Of a stretch of DNA of 64,000 nucleotides, positions 38,201 to 44,934 are shown piece by piece. The position numbers and the translations under genes are program-made. The notes under the pieces were generated by a model, which searched no databases, was not told the origin of the DNA, and was given only the letters and a program-made list of their open reading frames with translations. Source of the stretch: Saprospiraceae bacterium (GTDB taxonomy: Bacteria > Bacteroidota > Bacteroidia > Chitinophagales > Saprospiraceae); NCBI GenBank assembly GCA_020630775.1, contig JAHDIN010000007.1, positions 1 through 64,000 of the forward strand, read 5' to 3'. Each line of letters starts with the position of its first letter. Position 1 is the first letter of the stretch.

Positions 38201-38501
38201 AAATGGAACATCTATTGGCTTAGCACCTGAAGGGACGCGTAGTTACGATTATACTTTAGGCAAATTTAAGAAAGGTGCTTTTCATTTAGCTATGCAAGCG
38301 AAGGTGCCTATCGTACCTATTGTCATCAAAAATGCTCATGATGCGATGCCAAGAGGATCCAACATTATACGTCCTAGTGTTGTAGAAGTCGCTGTTCTAA
38401 AACCTATTCCTACCAAAAATTGGAAACTCAAAGATTTAAACAAGAATATTAAGAAGGTCAGAGATCTTTATCTTAAAGAGTTGAAGCAAATAGAAAAATA
38501 A
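35256..38501 (+). CDS. PlsB-like acyltransferase / HAD-IB hydrolase / PlsC acyltransferase triple fusion
   Basis: The frame opens with TTG at 35247; the ATG at 35256 (MQEQFEAILSD) is the more likely start (1081 residues). Domain order: PlsB-type glycerol-3-phosphate acyltransferase (about 1-590) with the HKTYID block I and AIEGTRSRTGK block III; HAD-IB phosphatase (about 625-850) with FFDLDRTLI and TDSFEDLPLMD; PlsC-type lysophosphatidate acyltransferase (about 895-1081) with FNHQSNVD and APEGTRSYD. In one chain this could carry glycerol-3-phosphate to phosphatidate and, if the HAD domain uses it, to diacylglycerol. It abuts the WS/DGAT gene tail to tail with no spacer. Confidence 0.85.
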   Translation: MQEQFEAILSDSKFQKKLALLASKHQLTEKEVEKQSSEALKELYTFQHPVIHSFGVQLAEYIVGRAYEKTIDVNISEFKALAKLMRRHSVAFVMTHKTYIDMFVLGIALARHGLKIPFIFGGINMAFAGLGQLGRRAGAIFIRRSFRDDEIYKATLRHFISSLVEKKEHFMWAIEGTRSRTGKLVWPKMGILKYIREAEQNSNSEVKYIPISIVYDLIPDVEDMTKEGRGKVKTAESLGWFINYVRKMGENHGKISIRIGDPVAFSSTEKSIIPDDENNDQPSISKFAFELAHSINDITPVTTASLICTALLSKFALTKRSTESIVLQLMDIIESQKPDALVDKGKNLGECIQRSLNILIKAKVIQLVGEGVTAKYSIVPENFLKATYYANMATHHLYLRAFIELALVKMINSKSVHPELLFWEEVMHIRDLFKFEFFYSNKSEFTDQIEHQLDQIDPEWRDIIKSKKRDTKTLLANQTIFISQVVLKTLIEAYKVVAHSLKSLEPGRTYNESQLLRTCLFYGEELHWKGKIHRIESVSKPFIKNGIRLAKNRNLVPTEKNEKKKLIDGWLDELNDLTLRMEHLNDFTEENEIYKSKKDTAIKPIPGSYTKDVVKTIIDGEEGEHIAAFFDLDRTLISGFSAKQFVKARLLSGKMTPKEIAMQFSGGLVYAVGNKNFAGLAAISAKGIAGITESTLIELGEEVYLKHLADLVYPQSRALVEAHMAKGHTVAIVSAATPYQVNPVARDLGVKHIMCTQMEVIDGKFTGQVVDPPCWGEGKAIAGSTFASKHNIDLEKSYFYTDSFEDLPLMDIVGHPRPVNPDKELAAYSIENDWDIYRFNDNGRPNVTNIFRTGLTLTSVGPAIISGITSGILSRDWNEGKNSMMAVVGDLGTRLAGIKLVVKDEENMWKSRPAVFIFNHQSNVDLMILAKLLRKNAVGIAKKELEYSPLGPVFKAAGMIFIDRSNKDKAIKAMEPAVEALKNGTSIGLAPEGTRSYDYTLGKFKKGAFHLAMQAKVPIVPIVIKNAHDAMPRGSNIIRPSVVEVAVLKPIPTKNWKLKDLNKNIKKVRDLYLKELKQIEK

Positions 38502-40364
38502 TTACTTGCCTTCGTAAACTGGCAACTGCTTTAAAATCGAAGCCAGCTTCATCCCTATTTCAGAATCCCCTTCCATCTTCAATCTTCCTTGAACAAAAGC
38601 CATAGCCACATCTAATTTCTTAGCCGCTATCTTGAGCAGGTGCTTCTCTTTAATCTTTATGGTAACGTCAGGATTTTTAGCCATCCCTTTTCTAACAGAA
38701 CCAGGCTTCTTCTGGAGATTTAACTGCCATCCATAAGTTGATTCTCCTTCAACTACAAATTGAAATTGGCCAACCGGCTTTCTTAAAAAACCTGGATGAT
38801 CCTTTAAATGCTTACGCACAAATAAAAAGAAATCATCTCCTGCCGGTTTGGATACTTTTGAGGTAGTTTTTTTAGATACTCTTTTAGATTTACTTTTGTT
38901 CTTAGACGCTTTTTTGCCATTCTTCTGGAAATCTAGGATATCTTTTTCTAGTGCATTGGCTTCTTCTAAAATTAAATCAGAAAACTTATTCAAGTCCGGC
39001 ATTGATTTAATATCCGAAGTGGGACTGATCGTAATATTCCCATTATAACTTAACACTGTTATAATCAAACCCATGCCATCTATAATAGGCGCCATACCCA
39101 TTATTGAATGCAATTTATTACCATGTAGATATATAGGCAATTGCGGCCCTGGCACATTGGTTATCACCACATTAAAGACAGGTTTATGCAACTTCGACAA
39201 ATTAAATCGACTGTACAACCGAGCCGCTTGATTGGCTATACCGAAAGGCACCGCTTCTGCTATATTCGACAATGATTTAGCACCCATTGCACCTTGATAG
39301 GTTTTTCCTTTAATCGTATTATCATAAATGGTTTCCAATCGCTCAATACGGTCTTCGACATCTGTAGCTAACTGAACCAACATAGCGGACAAGTGGTTGC
39401 CTCCTTCTACAGACTTGTCTTTCTTAGTTGAAATAGGCACCATAGCCACCAAAGGCGCTTTAGGTAACTTCTTTTTTTCTTCTAGATATCTCCTTAATGC
39501 ACCTGCACAAATAGTTAAAATGACATCATTCAACGTTGTGCCCATGATTGTCTTGAGCTTTTTGACACGCTCTAAAGACAGAATGGTTGTATTCCATTTC
39601 CGCTGAGCCGAGATAATCCCATTTAAAGGTGTTTTCGGGGCTGTGAATGGTGCAGTAGGTAAATCCAGATGCTGAGCTCTTGTTAAAAAGCCTGCTTTTA
39701 CCGTAGACATGACGGTATTTCTCAGAAGATTCGGAAACTTTAATGGCTTTTGTGCAAAACTCATAGCACTCTTCATCATCAAAGCCAATTCATTAGGCAT
39801 TGGTGCTGGAGTGAATTTTCTAGGTTCAGGAATTTCTTTTACCTCAGGACCTAAGTCAAACATGATACCCAAAATGCCTGCCCCGCCAATACCATCTATC
39901 GCTACATGATGGATTTTTGAAATGATAGCTACAGATCCCGGTTTTACTTGCGATAGATTGTCTAATCCTTCAACAAAAGTAAATGACCAAAGAGGTCTAG
40001 ATTTATCTAAAGGCTCACTGAATATTTTGGAAGCCAATCTCCTTAAGTTTTTCCAATCACCAGGCTTAGGCAAGGCAATATGATCGATGTGCATATCAAT
40101 ATTAAACTCTGGATCGTCTACCCAATAAGGATGATCGATACTAAATGGCACCTGCATCAATCGCTGTCTCAATTTTGGAATCTGATGAATCCTTGACGCG
40201 ATTGTTTTTTTAAATGATTGGAAATCTAATGAACCTTCAATTACCGCAACGGATCCAATATGCATTGGACTGGTAGGTGTTTCAACATACAAGAAAGTTG
40301 AATCCATACCACTAATGGGTTCTATGCCTGATAATTCGAACTGATCGAAAAGTGTTTTTCTCAA
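38502..40364 (-). CDS. Wax ester synthase/diacylglycerol acyltransferase (WS/DGAT) with C-terminal SCP2 domain
   Basis: This 620-residue protein carries the WS/DGAT marks: catalytic HHVAIDG (His152, His153, Asp157), the PLDKSRPLW segment, GTTLNDVILTICAGALRRYL, and the C-terminal domain. It joins fatty acyl-CoA to fatty alcohol or diacylglycerol. After a Lys/Ser linker (about 460-500, KKASKNKSKSKRVSKK) there is a sterol-carrier SCP2-type domain (about 505-620, DVTIKIKEKHLLKIA, MEGDSEIGMKLASIL). The fused lipid-binding domain is not part of the usual bacterial enzyme of about 460 residues. It lies 7 bases after the lipase-like gene on the same strand. Confidence 0.88.
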   Translation of the reverse strand: MRKTLFDQFELSGIEPISGMDSTFLYVETPTSPMHIGSVAVIEGSLDFQSFKKTIASRIHQIPKLRQRLMQVPFSIDHPYWVDDPEFNIDMHIDHIALPKPGDWKNLRRLASKIFSEPLDKSRPLWSFTFVEGLDNLSQVKPGSVAIISKIHHVAIDGIGGAGILGIMFDLGPEVKEIPEPRKFTPAPMPNELALMMKSAMSFAQKPLKFPNLLRNTVMSTVKAGFLTRAQHLDLPTAPFTAPKTPLNGIISAQRKWNTTILSLERVKKLKTIMGTTLNDVILTICAGALRRYLEEKKKLPKAPLVAMVPISTKKDKSVEGGNHLSAMLVQLATDVEDRIERLETIYDNTIKGKTYQGAMGAKSLSNIAEAVPFGIANQAARLYSRFNLSKLHKPVFNVVITNVPGPQLPIYLHGNKLHSIMGMAPIIDGMGLIITVLSYNGNITISPTSDIKSMPDLNKFSDLILEEANALEKDILDFQKNGKKASKNKSKSKRVSKKTTSKVSKPAGDDFFLFVRKHLKDHPGFLRKPVGQFQFVVEGESTYGWQLNLQKKPGSVRKGMAKNPDVTIKIKEKHLLKIAAKKLDVAMAFVQGRLKMEGDSEIGMKLASILKQLPVYEGK

Positions 40365-40371
40365 AGGAATT

Positions 40372-41169
40372 TTATGCTTTTAAGGGTTCTGGATTGACTA
40401 AAAGATCTTCTACTAAGTTTTGTGTTTCAAAATAAGTCCAATCTGACTTATCATGTAACAATCTATCATAAATTATTTGAAGCACTAACGGATTAACACC
40501 TAATCCTAAATGACTTCCTCTGACCTGAATATTTTGATGCCATTCATCTTCATCTTCAAGACATAATTCCCATGGTACGACACCATCCTCTTTCGTATAA
40601 ATCGCTGTAGTAGGCACAGGAGCAGCATTCGGAATATCGTTTATTAGTTCTTGATCTATATCTTCTGTAATAATGCGGCTGCGCTTCAGTAAGTCATACA
40701 TCCACCTTGCATTATTTGATAATGTAACGCCTCTTACAGGAGAACCCATTACAATAATTTGTCTAATGATACTTGGATCTTGCTTCGCCAATTGTCTAGC
40801 ATATATACCACCTAAACTCCAACCTATTATAGTGATTGGTTCACGGTGCCTATCATATATACGCTCTAATTTCTGCGTCAATAAGTCCAAATAAACTGTA
40901 TGGGCAAAATTCCGACCTTCTCCCCAACCATAAACTTTATAACCGAGTTTATGAATAAAAGAGCGCAATGGAATAGTAGACATATCAGAGGCCATAAAGC
41001 CTGGTAATATTAAAACAGGGTGCCCATCGCCTTTTTCGGCATGCTTTATAAAAAATCTGTAGGGAAAATACCAACCTAAATCCATCATAGCTCTGATTCC
41101 CTCTGTTAATCCTAATGCCAATGATGGTTTCTTAATACTTACTTCGCCACTCATAACTTGTTGATTCAT
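40372..41169 (-). CDS. Alpha/beta hydrolase, lipase/esterase-like
   Basis: This 265-residue protein has the hydrolase fold with nucleophile Ser118 in IGWSLGGIYA, oxyanion region PVLILPGFMAS, an Asp in TKEDGVVPW and a His in RGSHLGLGVNP. There is no signal peptide, so it is cytoplasmic. The position just upstream of WS/DGAT suggests a role in turning over stored esters or acyl chains (inference). The distance of 7 bases suggests one transcript with WS/DGAT. Confidence 0.82.
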   Translation of the reverse strand: MNQQVMSGEVSIKKPSLALGLTEGIRAMMDLGWYFPYRFFIKHAEKGDGHPVLILPGFMASDMSTIPLRSFIHKLGYKVYGWGEGRNFAHTVYLDLLTQKLERIYDRHREPITIIGWSLGGIYARQLAKQDPSIIRQIIVMGSPVRGVTLSNNARWMYDLLKRSRIITEDIDQELINDIPNAAPVPTTAIYTKEDGVVPWELCLEDEDEWHQNIQVRGSHLGLGVNPLVLQIIYDRLLHDKSDWTYFETQNLVEDLLVNPEPLKA

Positions 41170-41229
41170 TGTGAATTAATCTTTTCAAACACCACATTTA
41201 CCTGAATATTAATTCTATCCTAATATAAC

Positions 41230-41265
41230 AAAAGCCAAAATCTTAAACTAAAGATTTCGGCTTTT
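41230..41265 (-). terminator. Rho-independent terminator after the phasin-like pair
   Basis: AAAAGCCAAAATCTT (41230-41244) pairs with AAGATTTCGGCTTTT (41251-41265) apart from two central mismatches. On the minus strand it is followed by GTTAT and lies 24 bases after the 97-residue gene. It separates the phasin-like pair from the lipase/WS-DGAT pair. Confidence 0.7.
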
Positions 41266-41288
41266 GTTCTTATCTAGAAAACTAAATA

Positions 41289-41582
41289 TTAGTTACTCAC
41301 TCTTTCTTTGAACTCTTTTTGACCTCTTACCCATTGCTTTTTCAATGTTTCTAAAGCTTTGAAAGTGATATCAGCTTGCTTTTCAGCTAATTTAAATCCG
41401 CCTTTGATCGCTTTATCAGCTAAGTCTTGCCAAGCAGATGTTCTATCTATAGTCTCATCAACAATCATTTCAGTTGTATCGATGAGAAAATTATTAACTG
41501 TCTTAGTCGTCGTTTTAAGATTGTCGATAGCTTTTTTAGTATCAACTTTATTCACTCTTTTTGTTTTTGTTCTCGTTGCCAT
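41289..41582 (-). CDS. Short phasin-like protein
   Basis: This 97-residue helical protein is rich in Lys, Thr and Ala. Its core (MIVDETIDRTSAWQDLADKA, then IKGGFKLAEKQADITFKALE) aligns by eye with the N-terminal half of the 224-residue neighbour, so the two are paralogues. Amphipathic helices without a signal peptide and the ending TLKKQWVRGQKEFKERV fit phasin-type granule-coat proteins. It is 34 bases after its larger paralogue and shares its terminator. It lacks the basic tail, like PhaI next to PhaF in pseudomonads. Confidence 0.6.
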   Translation of the reverse strand: MATRTKTKRVNKVDTKKAIDNLKTTTKTVNNFLIDTTEMIVDETIDRTSAWQDLADKAIKGGFKLAEKQADITFKALETLKKQWVRGQKEFKERVSN

Positions 41583-41616
41583 TTCTAAATAATTTATTAT
41601 TTAACTAATTGGGAGA

Positions 41617-42291
41617 TTACTTCTTTGCAGATGATCTTCTAGTTGTTTTTTTAGCTGTCGCCTTTGCTTTTGCAGCTGTTCTTTTTGCAGTTGTATTTGC
41701 TTTTCTGCTAGTTGCCTTTACTGTTGTATTAGCTTTCTTCGTTGTCTTAGCAGCTGCTTTTCTTGTGCTTTTAGCTGTAGATTTTACTTTAGAAACAACT
41801 TTTCTGCTTGCTTTCTTAGCTTTTGCTCTAGCTGGCTTAGCTGCTTTTGTCGCTTCTTTTTTCACTGCCTTTACAACTTCTTGTCCTTTAGCCTTTCCTT
41901 TTGCAGCATTTGCCTTGATGACTTCAGTAGCATCTTCCAAACCATCTTCTACTCTATCTGATACTCTTTTTACGAACTTACTGAAAGTCTTAGTTGCACT
42001 TTTAACTTGCTTCTCAACACCTAAAAGCTTTTGTAATCTTTTGTTGTTTGATTGTACTTGATCAACAAACATTTCAACTGTATCAAAAACCATATCTACT
42101 TGTTTTTCGATGATTGGTTCTGATTTTTTGATTGCTCCAGCAGCAATCTTTTGGTATTTAGCACCTGCTGTATAAGTGCCTTCTATTAGATCTTCTGCAA
42201 TGTCTAAAACACGGCCATTGACTGATTTTACTGATTTCATAACCATGTCTCTGCCTTTGTTTAATCTTGCTTTTCTTGCTGTAGTTGCCAT
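41617..42291 (-). CDS. Phasin-like protein with histone-H1-like Lys/Ala tail (PhaF-like architecture)
   Basis: This 224-residue protein has two parts. Residues about 15-120 are amphipathic helices (DIAEDLIEGTYTAGAKYQKI, EKQVDMVFDTVEMFVDQVQ) homologous to the short neighbour. Residues about 130-224 are almost only Lys, Ala, Thr, Ser and Arg in AKAKKA, STRKAAAKTTKKAN type repeats, as in histone H1 and in the C-termini of PhaF and PhaM. Those proteins bind polyester granules through the first part and DNA through the tail. No signal peptide. The antisense frame over the tail is a Phe/Ala/Val-rich shadow. Confidence 0.68.
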   Translation of the reverse strand: MATTARKARLNKGRDMVMKSVKSVNGRVLDIAEDLIEGTYTAGAKYQKIAAGAIKKSEPIIEKQVDMVFDTVEMFVDQVQSNNKRLQKLLGVEKQVKSATKTFSKFVKRVSDRVEDGLEDATEVIKANAAKGKAKGQEVVKAVKKEATKAAKPARAKAKKASRKVVSKVKSTAKSTRKAAAKTTKKANTTVKATSRKANTTAKRTAAKAKATAKKTTRRSSAKK

Positions 42292-42843
42292 GATATTATA
42301 AGATTTCTTTGTTTTTTATTGAATTATGATACGAATATAAATGGGGGGAGTTACAGATTAGTTACAGGATTGGTGAAGTGGTGAGTGGTGAAGTGGTGGA
42401 TTTTCTTTTGTCTTTCCCTGAATACAAAAAGGACCCTACAAAAACAGACAAATCCAGTTAAGGCACTTTACAGAATTATGCGCAATTTGATAAAACCAAA
42501 AGTAGATTGTTTCTCTCAAAAGTACTGATGAATAACTAAATTTATCACTTATGTACAGCGAAAAATCGTAAACGAAAGAAAGCTTATGATTGGATGTAAT
42601 TCCCAAAAGATAGATTCAAAAAATATCCAGAAAGAAATTCAATTAGAAAGCCCCCAACTACCCTCAATAGTCGGGTAAGGCCTCCTCACAAGTGTAGTTG
42701 TCACTATTTATGGTAAGATCTATTATTTAACTAATAGACACAGTTAATTGAGATATACCGGCCGTGGCACTTTACCCCCTTTACTACTCTCCTACTCAAC
42801 CACTTTATCACTTCACCACTTTACCACTTTACCACTTTACCAT
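42292..42843. other. Spacer without a convincing gene; simple repeats at both ends
   Basis: The left end has GTGGTGAAGTGGTGGA and the right end (42783-42843) has CACTTTACCAC-type repeats that are nearly its reverse complement. A 30-codon frame at 42586-42678 (MIGCNSQKID start) has a lipoprotein-like beginning but no further support. The leader of the phasin-like pair (42292-42350) has TATATTCG near 42340, one mismatch from the -7 consensus. Confidence 0.5.
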
Positions 42844-43644
42844 TCAACCAATAAAAGACTCAAAAAGGCCCACCGTTTTCGGCAATGGCGCTATCCCAAA
42901 TTCCTTATCTAAGACATCTACACATCGTTTGTAAGTTCTGATAGCTTGAGGGCGATTGCCATTGGCTATATGGGCAGCCATTTGGATACGATAAGCTTCT
43001 TCCCAGGTTGGGTCTATGTTGAGGGCTTCTTCTGTTAATCTAATACTTTCGTTGGGTTGTTCTTCTAGTAATAATTCGGCCAAACTGATATAGGCACCGA
43101 GTGTGAATATTTGAATCCGCTCTCGTTCAGTCGTCGTCCAGTCTTCATAGATGCGGTTCGGCAAGAAAGGGCCTTTGTATAGATTTATTGCCAGTTGAAA
43201 TGCAATAATGGCAAGTTCATTATTCATTCCTTTTACATGATTCCCTATTTCAATGTAAGACTCTAAAGCTTGACTATCTAACCAGATTTTGGACATGTCT
43301 AATTTGTAAGTGGCGCCTTGTCGTTGGATAAATCTGGTTTGTCCTCTTGACTTTTTATTAGGCTCTATTGTTTTATTGATACCATGCAGAGCCACCTTAA
43401 ACACTTGATCGGAACCCGATTCATCCCACAGCCTGTCTATGATTTGCTCTTTATGTAATGCTAATCGATTTCTTGAGATCAGAAAAAATTGAAATAACTG
43501 GATAGCCTTATCTCTACCCCAGTTGTCTGGTACAGGATTATCATCCAATACCAAGTGGAATTGCCCTAATGTAGATACTTTAAGATCGGCTTTATCTTTC
43601 GCATCCATTAAAGCTTGAATATGACCATCATCATATTGGATCAA
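42844..43644 (-). CDS. BTAD/SARP-type transcriptional regulator
   Basis: This 266-residue protein has an N-terminal winged-helix domain (LKVSTLGQFHLVLDD, ALHKEQIIDRLWDESG) and a bacterial transcriptional activator domain of TPR-like helices (WLDSQALESYIEIG, PTWEEAYRIQMAAHIANGNRPQ), as in SARP and the tail of AfsR. No ATPase or sensor domain is attached. The frame starts with TTG at 43644, overlapping the previous stop by 4 bases; ATG at 43608 is an alternative start just before the domain. A role in controlling the adjacent phasin-like genes is inferred from position only. Confidence 0.8.
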   Translation of the reverse strand: MIQYDDGHIQALMDAKDKADLKVSTLGQFHLVLDDNPVPDNWGRDKAIQLFQFFLISRNRLALHKEQIIDRLWDESGSDQVFKVALHGINKTIEPNKKSRGQTRFIQRQGATYKLDMSKIWLDSQALESYIEIGNHVKGMNNELAIIAFQLAINLYKGPFLPNRIYEDWTTTERERIQIFTLGAYISLAELLLEEQPNESIRLTEEALNIDPTWEEAYRIQMAAHIANGNRPQAIRTYKRCVDVLDKEFGIAPLPKTVGLFESFIG

Positions 43645-44156
43645 GACTTCCCTATCTTTTTATCAATTTTATCAACTTTCTTTTGCAGTTTTTTTAGGAC
43701 AGCTGTCAAGTCAGATATTTGTTCGGATAATGAATTAAAATCTGATTTAGAGGTAGGCCTTAAAGACTCTAGATCTAGGCGATTGGTTATTTGCTCTGCT
43801 TTTGAACTGATCTGCTCTTGTAATTGAGTAACTTGACCTTTTGGATCTTTAATAGCGTCCACAACCAATTTGGGGTAATTGGAAGATAGCTTTTTCCACA
43901 TATCAAGGCTTTTATTTAGAATACCTTCCTTTTCTTCGTCTGACTTATCATTAGAAATAGAAGCCAATGTCATTTCTGAAAGTTTGCTTTGAATAAAATC
44001 CATAGCCTCCTTTAACTCACTAAAGTTCTTTTGATCATTACCTTGGACATGGCTGATCTTACCCCGCCATTGAACATTAGATTCCCCATGCTCATCTTCA
44101 AAAATTTTTTGGGTAAATCTTAGGAGAAACGACGCTGTTTGTGATTCTTTAGACAT
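43641..44156 (-). CDS. Uncharacterised coiled-coil protein coupled to the BTAD regulator
   Basis: This 171-residue protein has an N-terminal beta-rich segment (FLLRFTQKIFED, VQWRGKISHVQGND, FSELKEAMDFIQ) and a C-terminal amphipathic/coiled-coil part (KGQVTQLQEQISSKAEQ, LTAVLKKLQKKVDKIDKKI). The middle (MWKKLSSNYPKLVVDAIKDP) is helical. It has no signal peptide. The C-terminal helices are compatible with granule or phasin-type self-association. I recall similar W-R-G-x-I-x-H-V-Q segments in unstudied proteins near BTAD regulators, but this is unverified. The TGA stop overlaps the TTG start of the regulator. Confidence 0.6.
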   Translation of the reverse strand: MSKESQTASFLLRFTQKIFEDEHGESNVQWRGKISHVQGNDQKNFSELKEAMDFIQSKLSEMTLASISNDKSDEEKEGILNKSLDMWKKLSSNYPKLVVDAIKDPKGQVTQLQEQISSKAEQITNRLDLESLRPTSKSDFNSLSEQISDLTAVLKKLQKKVDKIDKKIGKS

Positions 44157-44217
44157 CTTATAAATTTATTTTATAAATATAGATGAATTAAGCTTCACAA
44201 AATGTATACCTACTTTT

Positions 44218-44928
44218 CTAGAATTTTAAATAATAATCCTTCAGCAAATCTTTATACGTTTGGGTATATGTATCACCCGCTGCAGACCTTAATGCCAGAC
44301 TGGCTTCTTCATAAATAAAGTGTTCGTTCTTTGAAAACTCCAACAATACCCTATTTGGAATCTGTCCCACACGAGCGTGAATACTAAGTTTTCTTGAGAG
44401 AAAAAAACCCTTTTCAAGAGCCCGCTTTCTGTAGGATTCTTCCAGGCTTATTGGTAAGACAAGACTAACTAAGCTATCCGCTTTTGTCAGCTTTTCCACT
44501 GCCGCCCAGAAAGTCTTATGTGAAAAATGAGTGGCATGTTTTGATATCGCTAATTTCGAATCCGAAGGCAAGCTGTCATTTTCAAAATACGGCGGATTGC
44601 AAATTATATGATCAAACTTAACATCAGTCTTGAAGTCTTCTAGGCTGACATTAATACAAAGACCATTCACACTATTGAGTTGATAATTGCAATTGCTCTC
44701 CTGTACGGAGTCTAAATCTATATCAATGGATGTTATTTGGCTAGTTGGGTTTTTATGTTGACATATCACGCCAATTACACCCGTCCCACTGCCAATATCT
44801 AATATTGTTTGAGCTTTTTGAATATTCGCCCAAACGGCTAATAAAACCCCATCTGTGTTAATTTTGAACGCAGCTTGTTCGTTCCTTAATTTGAAATGCT
44901 TAAAATGAAAATATGAATTTGAAGTCAC
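44218..44928 (-). CDS. trmN6: tRNA1(Val) adenine-37 N6-methyltransferase TrmN6
   Basis: This 236-residue SAM-dependent methyltransferase has FKINTDGVLLAVWA, the SAM motif DIGSGTGVIG, and the catalytic NPPYF motif (Asn111) typical of N6-adenine methyltransferases and of TrmN6/YfiC. It modifies A37 of tRNA-Val. Its start lies 6 bases after the phospholipase-D-like gene on the same strand, which is probably a chance read-through arrangement. Confidence 0.88.
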   Translation of the reverse strand: MTSNSYFHFKHFKLRNEQAAFKINTDGVLLAVWANIQKAQTILDIGSGTGVIGVICQHKNPTSQITSIDIDLDSVQESNCNYQLNSVNGLCINVSLEDFKTDVKFDHIICNPPYFENDSLPSDSKLAISKHATHFSHKTFWAAVEKLTKADSLVSLVLPISLEESYRKRALEKGFFLSRKLSIHARVGQIPNRVLLEFSKNEHFIYEEASLALRSAAGDTYTQTYKDLLKDYYLKF

Positions 44929-44934
44929 AACCTA

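Noticed and set aside
41609..42061. Plus-strand frame of 150 codons, Phe/Ala/Val/Leu-rich, opposite the phasin-like gene
   Set aside because: It is the exact antisense of the Lys/Ala tail; low-complexity coding makes the other strand open by chance.
42586..42678. 30-codon frame with a lipoprotein-like start (MIGCNSQ)
   Set aside because: Too short, no downstream continuation, Lys-rich by base composition; noted only in the spacer entry.
35256..44156. PHA (polyester) synthesis locus
   Set aside because: Phasin-like proteins are present, but there is no PHA synthase, thiolase or reductase gene; the alpha/beta hydrolase has a Ser nucleophile (GWSLGG), not the synthase Cys.
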